A DNA stretch of 39,674 bases from [Collinsella] massiliensis (GCA_000333815.1 CAPI01000014.1:1-39674), one strand, 5' to 3'. Positions 16,125 to 23,927 are shown, counted from the stretch's first letter. Translations and numbers: made by a program. The notes: generated by a model not told the origin, from the letters alone.

Positions 16125-16249
16125 CAGTTGTGTGCGCATCGTTTGGCGCCGCCGCGTGAAAGGGCGCCCGCGCCCCGGGCTTACCTGGGGTTTCGCGGGC
16201 GCCCTTTTTGCATGGCGCGGGATGGCCCGGTGAGCAGCACACACAACTG
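16125..16249. repeat. Inverted repeat flanking the PTS terminator
   Basis: CAGTTGTGTG (16125-16134) and CACACAACTG (16240-16249) are perfect 10-bp inverted arms bracketing the terminator hairpin. The purpose is unclear; it may be a small palindromic element with the terminator inside. Confidence 0.5.
16161..16209 (+). terminator. Strong intrinsic terminator after the PTS operon
   Basis: AGGGCGCCCGCG pairs fully with CGCGGGCGCCCT, followed by TTTTTG. It lies 84 bases past the IID stop and insulates hisZG from the PTS operon. Confidence 0.9.
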
Positions 16250-16315
16250 GAGTGAGGTGCCCAGGCGGGCGCCCTCCCGACGATGCGCGCGGTCTCCGCG
16301 CAGCGCGCACTCCAC

Positions 16316-16326
16316 TGTGCTAAAGT
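16316..16326 (+). promoter_or_regulatory. Candidate hisZG -10 element sharing TGCTAAAGT with hisD
   Basis: TAAAGT at 16321-16326 sits 41 bases before the hisZG start, inside TGCTAAAGT, the same nine bases found at the hisD -10. CGCACT (16306-16311) and AGTGCG (16327-16332) flank it as inverted arms. No good -35 is visible. Confidence 0.45.
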
Positions 16327-16366
16327 AGTGCGACTGCCGAATGGTCGCAGAAAGAGGGGCGAGCAC

Positions 16367-18064
16367 ATGAACACGACGCCGTGGGGATTCCGTGACATCC
16401 TGCCCGAGGAGGCCGGCGCGCGCGAGGAGATCGCGGGCACGGTGCGGGCGTGCTTCAAGGCGCATGGGTACCTGCCGGTGGAGACGCCGCTTCTGGAGGA
16501 CGCCGGCTCGCTCGGTGCGCGCGGCCGCGTCGTGGACACGCCGTTTCGGCTCTTCGACGACGACGGGCGGCTGCTCGTGGTGCGCTCGGACAACACCCTG
16601 CCCATCGTGCGGCTCGTCTCCACGCGCCTGCGCGGCGCGCGTCTGCCCCTGCGTATGCGTTACGAGGCGCCCATCGTGCGCTCCCAGCCGCGCAACGTGG
16701 GCGCGGCGCGCCAGTTCACGCAGCTGGGCTTCGAGCTCATCGGCGAGGGCGGCGAGGCGGGCGACGCGGAGATGCTCGCGCTCGTGATCGATGCCCTGCG
16801 GGCGCTCGAGCTGCCCTCGTGGCATATCGTGGCGAGCAGCGTGCGCCCCTTCATGGAGCTCATCGCGCGCGCGGGCGACGAGGGCTTCGCGCGCGAGGCG
16901 CTCGCGCTCGTGCACGCGAACAACTTCGTCGACCTCGACGCGCAGCTCACGGCGAGCGGCCTGCCCGAACCCGTGCGCCGTGCCATCTCCGAGCTGCCGC
17001 GGCTCCACGGGGGCGTCGAGGCGCTCGACCGCGTGGACGCGCTCATGGCTGCGGCGGGCGTCGCGGGATCCCAGACGCGCGAGCTCCGCGCCCTCGCGGC
17101 CCGGTTCGCGGAGCAGGCGGCCGCGGGCTCGCTTTCCTTCGACTTCTCCATCATGAACTCGTTCGACTACTACACCGGCCTCGTGTTCAAGGTGTACGCG
17201 GGGAACCTCTCCGACCCGGTGGGCTCGGGCGGACGCTACGACGCGACCCTCGACGGCGTCATGGCGGCCGCGCCGCACGTCCCCGCTGCGGGCTTCGCGT
17301 TCTCGCTCGAGCGGCTCGAGGCGGCGCGCCTCGCGGACGACGATGCGCACGGCGCCGACGCGGACCATGCGGTGGCACGGGCGGCAGAGGAGCCGCTGCG
17401 CGTCGCGGTCCCGAAGGGGTCGCTCAAGGAGGGTACCGTGCGCGCGCTCGAGGCGGCGGGCTTCGATGCCTCCGAGCTGCGCGATCCCGGGCGGCGCCTC
17501 ATCGTGCGCGCCCGCGACCTGCGCGCCGGCGCGAACGACGCCGTGGGCGACATCGAGCTCGTGATCGTGCGCGCCACCGACGCCCCGGCGTTCGTGTCGG
17601 CGGGCGGGGCGGACTGCGGCTTCTGCGGCCGCGACTCCCTCATCGAGGCGGGGCTCGACCTGCTCGAGCTCATCGACATGGGCTACGGCGCGTGCCGCTT
17701 CATCGAGGCGGAGCCCGCGGGCCGCGCCGGGGCGGCCGAGCGCGCCTACGCGCGGCGCGGTTGCTTGCGCGTGGCCACGAAGTACCCGCGCATCGCCGCC
17801 GCCTGGTACGAGCAGCGGGGCATCGCGGCGGACATCGTGACGCTCCACGGCAACATCGAGCTCGGCCCCATCGTCGGGATGACCGACCGCATCGTGGACA
17901 TCACGGCGACGGGCCGCACGCTGCGCGAGAACGACCTCGTCATCACCGGCGAGATCATGGAGTGCACGGCGCGCTTCTTCGTAAATCCCGGCCGCGCCCG
18001 GCTCGACCCCCGCGTGCGCGCGCTCGCGGCGCGGCTCGAGGAAGCCGCCGGCTCGCTGGCCTAG
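16367..18064 (+). CDS. hisG: HisZ-HisG fusion: ATP phosphoribosyltransferase, regulatory plus catalytic parts
   Basis: A 565-residue protein. Residues 1 to about 325 are HisZ, a histidyl-tRNA synthetase paralogue: GFRDILPEEA, FRLFDDDGRLLVVRSDNTLPI, RYEAPIVRSQP and FDFSIMNSFDYYTGLVFKVY. After an Ala/Asp/His linker, residues from about 343 are short-form HisG: LRVAVPKGSLKEGT, ELVIVRATDAPAFVSAGGAD, VATKYPRIAAAWYEQRG and the LHGNIELGPIVG PRPP loop region. Short HisG needs HisZ for activity and histidine feedback, and here both are one chain. It condenses ATP with PRPP in the first histidine step. ATG 16367 follows GAAAGAGGGG. It is separated from the rest of the his operon by two opposite-strand genes. 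Confidence 0.92.
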   Translation: MNTTPWGFRDILPEEAGAREEIAGTVRACFKAHGYLPVETPLLEDAGSLGARGRVVDTPFRLFDDDGRLLVVRSDNTLPIVRLVSTRLRGARLPLRMRYEAPIVRSQPRNVGAARQFTQLGFELIGEGGEAGDAEMLALVIDALRALELPSWHIVASSVRPFMELIARAGDEGFAREALALVHANNFVDLDAQLTASGLPEPVRRAISELPRLHGGVEALDRVDALMAAAGVAGSQTRELRALAARFAEQAAAGSLSFDFSIMNSFDYYTGLVFKVYAGNLSDPVGSGGRYDATLDGVMAAAPHVPAAGFAFSLERLEAARLADDDAHGADADHAVARAAEEPLRVAVPKGSLKEGTVRALEAAGFDASELRDPGRRLIVRARDLRAGANDAVGDIELVIVRATDAPAFVSAGGADCGFCGRDSLIEAGLDLLELIDMGYGACRFIEAEPAGRAGAAERAYARRGCLRVATKYPRIAAAWYEQRGIAADIVTLHGNIELGPIVGMTDRIVDITATGRTLRENDLVITGEIMECTARFFVNPGRARLDPRVRALAARLEEAAGSLA

Positions 18065-18073
18065 GCGACGGGT

Positions 18074-18994
18074 TTAGGCGCCGAGCGCGGCTTCGAGCTG
18101 GGCGAGCGTGGGGATGGACGCCTGCGCGCCCGCGGCCTGCACGGCAAGCGCCGCCGCCGCGGTGGCGCGGTGCGCCGCGTCTGCCAGGTCACACCCGTCG
18201 GCGAGGGCCGCGGCGAGCGAGCCCACGTAGGTGTCGCCCGCGGCGGTGGTGTCGAGCGCCTTGACCGTGCGAGCGGGGATGTGGTGGATGGTACCGCTGC
18301 GCGCGTCCCGCACGTCCGACCCGGCGGCGCCGCGCGTGATGACGACGCTCCCCGCGCCGAGCCCCGCGAGCACCTCCATCGCCTGCGCGACGGTTTCCCC
18401 ATCTTCCGGAAGCACGCCGGTATACGCGGCGCACTCGGTCTCGTTCAAGCAGAGCACATCGACGTATCCCCAGGTATCATCCGGCAGCGGGCATGCCGGA
18501 GCGGGGTTGAAGATGGTGGTGAGCCCCATGTCGCGCGCATGCGCGAGGGCGGCCCGCGTCGCGTCGAGCGCGCATTCGAGCTGCGTGACGAAGATGTCGC
18601 CGGGCTGCGCGGCGCGGTCGAGCGCGGCGCAGGCGTCCTCGGCGGTGAGGACGTGGTTCGCGCCGGGCTCCACGATGATGCGGTTGTCGCCTTCGCTCCG
18701 CACGATGAGCGCGATGCCGGTCGGTGCCGCATCCGCGCACACGAGCTCGGTCGTGTCGATGCCGTCCGAGCTGAGGCCGCCGGAGAGCTCGCGGCCGAAG
18801 GCGTCGGCACCCACCGCGCCGATCATGCATGTCCGGGCACCGAGGCGCGCCGCGGCGACGGCCTGGTTGGCACCCTTGCCGCCCGCCCCCATGACGAGGT
18901 CGCGGCCCATGATGGTCTCGCCGGCGAGCGGCGGGCGGTCGCAGGCGATGGAGAGGTCCATGTTCAGGCTTCCGAATACGATGACGCGGCTCAT
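18074..18994 (-). CDS. rbsK: Ribokinase (PfkB family)
   Basis: A 306-residue PfkB-family kinase closest to ribokinase: VFGSLNMDLSIACDRPPLAGET at the N terminus, the GAGGKGANQAVAAARLGA signature, FNPAPA, and the C-terminal ATP/anion-hole motif LDTTAAGDTYVGSL with catalytic Asp. It phosphorylates ribose to ribose-5-phosphate. It lies 32 bases downstream of a nucleoside hydrolase gene on the same strand (start preceded by GGAAAGGAGACGCC), so the two form a nucleoside-ribose salvage operon. It converges on hisZG with only nine bases between the stop codons. Confidence 0.9.
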   Translation of the reverse strand: MSRVIVFGSLNMDLSIACDRPPLAGETIMGRDLVMGAGGKGANQAVAAARLGARTCMIGAVGADAFGRELSGGLSSDGIDTTELVCADAAPTGIALIVRSEGDNRIIVEPGANHVLTAEDACAALDRAAQPGDIFVTQLECALDATRAALAHARDMGLTTIFNPAPACPLPDDTWGYVDVLCLNETECAAYTGVLPEDGETVAQAMEVLAGLGAGSVVITRGAAGSDVRDARSGTIHHIPARTVKALDTTAAGDTYVGSLAAALADGCDLADAAHRATAAAALAVQAAGAQASIPTLAQLEAALGA

Positions 18995-19026
18995 GGCGTC
19001 TCCTTTCCCGGTGGTCGAGGGTGGCT

Positions 19027-19989
19027 TTACGCGCAGCGGCTCACGAGCGCGAGCGTGCGCTCCATGAAGCGCTCGACGAAGCGCTCCGCATCGACGGTGA
19101 GCGCAATCCGCGAGCGGCCGCTCGGGCAGGTGACGCGCGCCGGGTCGCCGATGGTGCGCCCGCGGCCGGCGCCTTCGGTCTCGACCATGAGGTCGCAGGC
19201 GAAGGTGCCGACGAGGCCGGGGTCGAGCGCCGCCGCCACCGCGAGCGGGTCGTGCAGGTTGCAGCCCGGAACGCCCGTGGGATGCGCCTCCTCGGTGACG
19301 TCGATGTAGTAGGCGAGCATGTCGGAGAGAAACGCGCCCGTCGCCGTGCCGGTGGCACGGAATTCCTCGGCCTGCGCGCGCGTGAGCTTCACCTGCGTGG
19401 TCACATCGAGGCCGATCATCGTTAGGTCGGTGCCGGCTGCGAAGAGGGCATTCGTCGCCTCGGGATCCTGCAGGACGTTCGCCTCGGCGAAGGGGGTGAC
19501 GTTGCCGGGCTGCGTGAGCGCACCGCCCATCATCACGACGCGCATGCGGCGGGCGATGTCAGGCGCTGCCTGGAGCGCGGCCGCGATGGTCGTCGAGGCG
19601 CCGGTGGGGACGATGACGAGCTCGTCTGGCGTGTGGGTGCGCACGGCGTCGATGATGAAGTCGACCGCGCCCGTCGCCTGCACCGAGCTGCGCGCTCGGA
19701 CGGGCACCAGCGCCCCGCCGAGCCCGTTCGCCCCGTGGAAGCGGGCGCTCTCGGGCATGACCTCGAAGCCGTCCGCCCAGCTCGGGTGGTCGATGCCCGC
19801 GAAGACGGGAACCTCCGAGCGGCCGAAGAGCTCGAGCAGGGCGAGGTCGTTCGCGACGCCTTGCTCGACGGTCACGTTGCCGAACGTCCCCGTGACGCCG
19901 ATGAGCTCCGCCTCGGGCGAGGCGAGCGCATAGGCGAGCGCGAGGGTGTCGTCGATGCCGGTGTCGAGGTCGAGGATGAGCTTCGTCAT
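19027..19989 (-). CDS. Inosine/uridine-type nucleoside hydrolase
   Basis: A 320-residue IU-nucleoside hydrolase. The N-terminal DLDTGIDD (residues 7-14) is the calcium- and ribose-binding Asp cluster of the family. MRVVMMGGAL and the later HDPLA motif with catalytic His/Asp are also present. It cleaves ribonucleosides to base and ribose. The gene is first in a two-gene operon with rbsK, so the released ribose is phosphorylated immediately. AAGGAGGC lies before the start. Base preference (pyrimidine RihA/B or broad RihC) cannot be fixed from sequence. Confidence 0.92.
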   Translation of the reverse strand: MTKLILDLDTGIDDTLALAYALASPEAELIGVTGTFGNVTVEQGVANDLALLELFGRSEVPVFAGIDHPSWADGFEVMPESARFHGANGLGGALVPVRARSSVQATGAVDFIIDAVRTHTPDELVIVPTGASTTIAAALQAAPDIARRMRVVMMGGALTQPGNVTPFAEANVLQDPEATNALFAAGTDLTMIGLDVTTQVKLTRAQAEEFRATGTATGAFLSDMLAYYIDVTEEAHPTGVPGCNLHDPLAVAAALDPGLVGTFACDLMVETEGAGRGRTIGDPARVTCPSGRSRIALTVDAERFVERFMERTLALVSRCA

Positions 19990-20032
19990 GTAAGCCTCCT
20001 TACGAGGGCGTTCCCGTCACCCCTAGGGTAGC

Positions 20033-20067
20033 ACTGAGTCATTGGGGACGGGTTCAAATGACTCAGT
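20033..20067. repeat. GGGGACGnGTTC hairpin repeat (type B, copy 1)
   Basis: Arms ACTGAGTCATT (20033-20043) and AATGACTCAGT (20057-20067) are perfect 11-bp complements around the core GGGGACGGGTTCA. Confidence 0.9.
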
Positions 20068-20097
20068 GAGTCAATGGGGACGGGTTCGTTTGACTCA
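20067..20097. repeat. GGGGACGnGTTC hairpin repeat (type B, copy 2)
   Basis: Arms TGAGTCAA (20067-20074) and TTGACTCA (20090-20097) surround TGGGGACGGGTTCGT. It shares one base with copy 1 and is in the same orientation. Confidence 0.9.
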
Positions 20098-20194
20098 GGC
20101 TCGACCTGGTTGTTGGATCCTGCGGGCGCGCGGGTGCGATTGCGCTGAACGTCCGGGCATGCGGGACGGGATTTTCATGTCGGACGCTGAAAAA

Positions 20195-20388
20195 TGGTGG
20201 TGGAATTCAGATATGCACGATTGAGACGACCGGAGGGTGCCTCTGGGGGTTGCCGCATACGAGGTTTGCGTCGCCCGGCCTTCCGAATCCTGGGGTTTCT
20301 CAGCTGCAATCCTGCCGCACGCGTCATCGGCGCGCCGCGGCGATACCTTTCCCGAGCCTGAATCGTGCATATCTGAATTCCACCACCA
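20195..20388. mobile_element. MITE-like element, type C copy 1 (194 bp, 28-bp perfect terminal inverted repeats)
   Basis: The left end 20195-20222 (TGGTGGTGGAATTC..., ending GCACGATT) is the exact reverse complement of 20361-20388. The 138-bp interior has no gene. A second copy with nearly the same ends and a diverged interior is at 31336-31519. The interiors share CCCAGGATTC when one is reversed. No clear target-site duplication was seen. The form fits a non-autonomous transposable element or a large palindromic repeat. Confidence 0.75.
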
Positions 20389-20430
20389 CAATTCGGTCTC
20401 GCAATGAAAAAAATGGCTCGGCCACGCTCT

Positions 20431-20493
20431 TGAGTCATTGGGGACGGGTTCAATTGACTCAGTGAGTCAATTGAACCCGTCCCCAATGACTCA
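20431..20493. repeat. Mirror pair of GGGGACGnGTTC hairpins (type B, copies 3 and 4)
   Basis: 20431-20461 carries core GGGGACGGGTTC with TGAGTCA/TGACTCA arms. 20463-20493 is its exact reverse complement, with a single G between. The whole is a 63-bp perfect palindrome just upstream of the hisD promoter. Confidence 0.92.
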
Positions 20494-20542
20494 CCTCGTG
20501 CGTTGCAGGACGGTTACGCAGGCAACCGACCGCGCGCAGCGT

Positions 20543-20571
20543 TTGTACGGAACGCTTTAGCATGCTAAAGT
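20543..20571 (+). promoter_or_regulatory. hisD operon promoter with 16-bp palindromic operator candidate
   Basis: TTGTAC (20543-20548), a 17-bp spacer and TAAAGT (20566-20571) make a good sigma-70-type promoter. CTTTAGCATGCTAAAG (20555-20570) is a perfect 16-bp palindrome covering the -10 element, as expected for a repressor site. TGCTAAAGT recurs at the hisZG -10 (16318-16326). Which regulator binds is unknown. Confidence 0.65.
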
Positions 20572-20590
20572 TGGGCGGAACATCATGAGC

Positions 20591-20620
20591 AAGGGCGCGC
20601 GGGCTCGCCGTGCGCCCTTT
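20591..20620 (+). promoter_or_regulatory. Terminator-like hairpin in the hisD leader
   Basis: AAGGGCGC pairs with GCGCCCTT, extended by CGG/CCG, followed by only TTTC. It lies between the promoter and the hisD start and could be an attenuator. No run of His codons or leader peptide is visible, so a classical his attenuator is not supported. Confidence 0.4.
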
Positions 20621-20674
20621 CAGGTTGCACCGACGCCGCGCATCCGCCGCGCCGCGCAGACGGGAGATTCGCAT

Positions 20675-22117
20675 ATGAAGACCATCGTCCTCGAACCCGG
20701 CGAGCGCCTCCAGCTCGCGCAGCTCATCCGCAAGGGCGTGCTGCCGGAGTCCGTCGTCGCCTCTGCCCGCGACATCGTGGCGGACGTGCGCGCCCGCGGC
20801 GACGAGGCGCTGCGGGACTACAGCAAGCGCTTCGACGGTGTCGAGCTCGGGTGCCTGCGCCTGCCGCAGGAGGTGCTCGACGGCGCGCTCGATGCGGTGG
20901 ACGAGCCGTTCCGCGCGGCGCTCGAGAAGGCGGCGCGCCAGATCCGCGACTTCCACGCGCGCGAGCTCGAGCAGTCGTGGTTCACGACGCGCGCAGACGG
21001 CACGCTCCTCGGCGTGAAGGTGACGCCCGTCCGGGCGGCCGGCCTGTACATCCCTGGCGGCCGCGCCCAGTACCCCTCCACGGTCCTCATGAACGTCATC
21101 CCCGCGAAGGTCGCGGGTGTGGAGCGCATCGTCATGGTCACGCCGCCGCAGCGCGACGCGGCGGGGGCGACGGGCGGCATCTCGCCCTACACGCTCGCCG
21201 CGGCGGCCGTGGCCGGCGTGGACGAGATCTACACCGTGGGCGGTGCGCAGGCCATCGCCGCGCTCGCGTACGGCACGGAATCCATAGCGCCCGTCGACGT
21301 GATCACCGGTCCCGGCAACGCGTACGTGGCCGCCGCGAAGCAGCTCGTCTCGGGCGACGTGGGCATCGACATGATCGCCGGCCCCTCCGAGGTGTGCGTG
21401 CTCGCCGACGCCACGGCCGAGCCCGCCATCGTCGCCGCCGACCTCATGGCGCAGGCCGAGCACGACCCGCTCGCTGCCTGCTATCTCGTGACCTGCGACG
21501 CCGCCTTCGCACGGCGCGTGCAGGAGGCCATCGAGGCGCTCATCGTCCAGAGCCCGCGCGCCGACATCACGCGCGCCTCGCTCGACAACGAGGGCACCAT
21601 CGTGGTGGCGGCCGACCTCGCCGCCGCCGTGGACGCGGTGAACACCATCGCGCCCGAGCACCTCGAGCTCCATTGCGCCGACGCCCTCGGCCTGCTCGGC
21701 TCCATCCGCAACGCGGGCGCTATCTTCGTGGGCGCGTGGAGCTCCGAGCCCCTCGGCGATTACGTCGCCGGCCCCAACCACACGCTCCCCACGGGCGGCA
21801 CGGCGCGCTTCTCGAGCCCGCTGTCCGTCTCCGATTTCCAGAAGCGCTCCTCGGTCGTATGCTATACACCGGAGGGGCTGCTCGCCGACGCGCCCGCCAC
21901 GCAGGAGCTCGCCGAGGGCGAGGGCTTGTGGGCGCATGCGCTCTCGGTGGGGCTGCGGCGCCGCCTGCTCGCTCAGGGGCCCGACGCCGTCGACACCGGC
22001 ACGCTCGCCTCCGAGGATCTGACGGGCATCGCCTGGCCGGCCGACGACGCGTCCGTGATCGCTGCGGGCTGCGGCGCCGGCGCGCCGAACCAGGCGGTGC
22101 GAGGGGAGGAGCGATAG
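20675..22117 (+). CDS. hisD: Histidinol dehydrogenase
   Basis: A 480-residue NAD- and zinc-dependent enzyme that oxidises histidinol to histidine in the last two steps. Motifs: AAGLYIPGGRAQYPSTVLMN, DVITGPGNAYVAAAKQLV, MIAGPSEVCVLAD, AQAEHDPLAA (zinc ligands), IAPEHLEL (catalytic Glu-His) and GPNHTLPTGGTARF. ATG 20675 is chosen for its CGGGAGA site and the normal N terminus. An in-frame ATG at 20585 would add 30 basic residues through the leader hairpin. The C terminus runs about 50 residues past the usual end. It is first of eight his genes read together, with hisC starting two bases after its stop. Confidence 0.96.
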   Translation: MKTIVLEPGERLQLAQLIRKGVLPESVVASARDIVADVRARGDEALRDYSKRFDGVELGCLRLPQEVLDGALDAVDEPFRAALEKAARQIRDFHARELEQSWFTTRADGTLLGVKVTPVRAAGLYIPGGRAQYPSTVLMNVIPAKVAGVERIVMVTPPQRDAAGATGGISPYTLAAAAVAGVDEIYTVGGAQAIAALAYGTESIAPVDVITGPGNAYVAAAKQLVSGDVGIDMIAGPSEVCVLADATAEPAIVAADLMAQAEHDPLAACYLVTCDAAFARRVQEAIEALIVQSPRADITRASLDNEGTIVVAADLAAAVDAVNTIAPEHLELHCADALGLLGSIRNAGAIFVGAWSSEPLGDYVAGPNHTLPTGGTARFSSPLSVSDFQKRSSVVCYTPEGLLADAPATQELAEGEGLWAHALSVGLRRRLLAQGPDAVDTGTLASEDLTGIAWPADDASVIAAGCGAGAPNQAVRGEER

Positions 22118-22118
22118 G

Positions 22119-23234
22119 ATGATGATCGAGTTATCCGAGCGCATGCGCGCACTCGTGCAGCCGCACCTGGTGGACGCCGAGCCGTACGACCCGATGTTCT
22201 CGCCCACGCGCATCAACCTCTCGGCGAACGAGAACACCTACGGCATCCCGGCCGCGGTGCGCGCGCATATCGATGAGGCGCTCGCGCAGGCCACGCTCAA
22301 CCGCTACCCGGACGCGATGTCGAACGAGCTGCGCGACGAGATCGCCGCCTGGCACGGGGTGCGGCGCGAGCAGGTCTGCGTGTGCAACGGCGGGGACGAG
22401 GGGATCTTCAACCTTCTGCTCGCCTTCGGCGGCGCCGGGCGCACGGTTCTCACCTGCCCGCCCGATTTCAGCGAGTACGCGCAGTTCGCGCAGCTGCTGC
22501 AGACCTCGGTCGCGACGGTGTTCCGCGACCCCGAGACCATGCTGCCCGACGGTCCCGCGCTCGTCGAGGCCGCGCGCGCGGCGAACCTCGCGATCGTGAC
22601 CTCGCCCAACAACCCCACGGGCGACCTCATGCCGCTCGACCTCGTCGCCGCGCTCTGCGATGCCTGCCCCGGTCTCGTGATGGTGGACGAGGCGTACATG
22701 AAGTTCGCCGAACCCGGCGCCTCCGCGCTCGCGCTTCTGGACGAGCACCCGAACCTCGTGGTGCTCCGGACGTTCTCGAAGGCGTTCGGGGAAGCGGGCG
22801 TGCGCTGCGGCTACATCATCGCCGCGCCGGATGTCATCGACGTCTACGCCGCCGTGCGCCAGATCTACTCCGTGAACGTCCTCTCGCAGGCGGCCGCGCT
22901 CGTGGCACTGCGCGAGCGCGCGGCGTTCGACGAGGCCATCGCGACGATCAAGCGCGAGCGCGAGCGCGTCTACACGAGCATCGAGCAGCTGCTCGCCGGC
23001 ACTGCAGCGGGCGCGCGCGTCTGGCCGAGCTCGGGCAACTTCCTGCTCGTGCGGCTGCCCGGCTGCGCGAGCCGCATCCGCACGCGGCTGCGCGACGAGT
23101 ATTCCATCTTGGTGCGCGATTTCAGCGCGGCGCCCGGCCTCGCGGACTGCCTGCGCATCACCATCGGTACGCCCGCAGAGAACGACGAGGTGCTCGCCGC
23201 CCTCGGCGCGCTCGTGAAGGAGGAGCTCGCATGA
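22119..23234 (+). CDS. hisC: Histidinol-phosphate aminotransferase
   Basis: A 371-residue class I/II PLP aminotransferase. NLSANENTYGIPAAV is the HisC start signature; TSPNNPTGDL and VMVDEAYMKF bind the cofactor, and TFSKAFGEAGVRCGY contains the Schiff-base Lys221. It converts imidazole-acetol phosphate to histidinol phosphate using glutamate. Two ATG codons are adjacent (22119, 22122); the first is used here, with GGGGAGGA upstream. The stop overlaps hisB (ATGA), showing translational coupling. Confidence 0.95.
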   Translation: MMIELSERMRALVQPHLVDAEPYDPMFSPTRINLSANENTYGIPAAVRAHIDEALAQATLNRYPDAMSNELRDEIAAWHGVRREQVCVCNGGDEGIFNLLLAFGGAGRTVLTCPPDFSEYAQFAQLLQTSVATVFRDPETMLPDGPALVEAARAANLAIVTSPNNPTGDLMPLDLVAALCDACPGLVMVDEAYMKFAEPGASALALLDEHPNLVVLRTFSKAFGEAGVRCGYIIAAPDVIDVYAAVRQIYSVNVLSQAAALVALRERAAFDEAIATIKRERERVYTSIEQLLAGTAAGARVWPSSGNFLLVRLPGCASRIRTRLRDEYSILVRDFSAAPGLADCLRITIGTPAENDEVLAALGALVKEELA

Positions 23235-23926
23235 CCATCTACAAGAAGCAGCACCGCGACCTCGCCGCGACGTCGGCGGCCACGGCGACGGAGAGCGCCG
23301 CGCGCACGAGCGCCGGCCTGGACGACCTCTTCTCGGCGAGCACGCGCACGGCGACCGTCCAGCGCGTGACGGGCGAGACCGACATCACGCTCTCGCTCTC
23401 GCTCGACGGGCACGGTGCCTGTGACATCACGACCGGCGTGCCGTTCTTCGACCACATGCTCAACGCCTTCGCGCGCCACGGCCTCTTCGACCTCAAGGTC
23501 GAGGCGCTCGGCGACACCGAGGTCGACGCGCACCACACCGTCGAGGACACGGGCATCGTGCTGGGGCGGGCGTTCGCCCAGGCGCTCGGCGACAAGCAGC
23601 GCATCAAGCGGTTCGCCGACGTTGCCATCCCCATGGACGAGACGCTCGTCATGGCGGCGGTCGACATCTCCGGCCGCGGCCAGGCCTACTGCGACCTGCC
23701 GCTGCCCACCCCGCGCGTGGGCGACTTCGACACGGAGCTCGCGGTGGAGTTCTTCTACGCGTTCGCGCGCGATGCGGGCGTGACGCTGCATGTGCGCGAG
23801 CTCGCCGGCGAAAACTCGCACCACATCATCGAGGCGGCGTTCAAGGCCGTCGGCCGCGCGATGCGCTTCGCCAGCGAGCAGGATGCGCGCGTGCGCGGCG
23901 TGCCCTCCACCAAGGGCAGCCTGTAG
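23231..23926 (+). CDS. hisB: Imidazoleglycerol-phosphate dehydratase with N-terminal extension
   Basis: A 231-residue protein, about 35 longer than the usual monofunctional HisB. The extension (first about 38 residues, Ala/Thr-rich) precedes the normal start RTATVQRVTGETDI. The metal-binding repeats are present: FFDHMLNAFARHG and DAHHTVEDTGIVLG, and again ENSHHIIEAAFKA. It dehydrates imidazole-glycerol phosphate with manganese. There is no HAD phosphatase domain, so histidinol-phosphatase comes from another protein, likely the PHP gene at 27144. ATG 23231 overlaps the hisC stop and follows AGGAG. Confidence 0.94.
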   Translation: MTIYKKQHRDLAATSAATATESAARTSAGLDDLFSASTRTATVQRVTGETDITLSLSLDGHGACDITTGVPFFDHMLNAFARHGLFDLKVEALGDTEVDAHHTVEDTGIVLGRAFAQALGDKQRIKRFADVAIPMDETLVMAAVDISGRGQAYCDLPLPTPRVGDFDTELAVEFFYAFARDAGVTLHVRELAGENSHHIIEAAFKAVGRAMRFASEQDARVRGVPSTKGSL

Positions 23927-23927
23927 G

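Larger units (their letters stand above)
19990..20674. other. 685-bp repeat-filled intergenic region between rih and hisD
   Basis: No convincing gene is seen. In order it holds two overlapping GGGGACGGGTTC hairpins (20033-20097), a 194-bp element with 28-bp terminal inverted repeats (20195-20388), two more hairpins as a perfect mirror pair (20431-20493), and the hisD promoter and leader. Short open frames across it are by-products of the repeats. Confidence 0.8.

Noticed and set aside
16078-16366. T-box or histidine riboswitch upstream of hisZG
   Set aside because: No AGGGTGGnACCGCG-type T-box sequence or specifier loop with a His codon was found. The large hairpin is a normal terminator for the PTS operon.
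20042-20465. Short open frames between rih and hisD
   Set aside because: They read through the inverted-repeat elements and their predicted peptides are translations of those repeats, with no ribosome-binding support.
20571-20674. Classical his attenuator with a histidine-rich leader peptide
   Set aside because: There is no run of CAC or CAT codons in any frame after the promoter. Only a hairpin is seen, reported as tentative.
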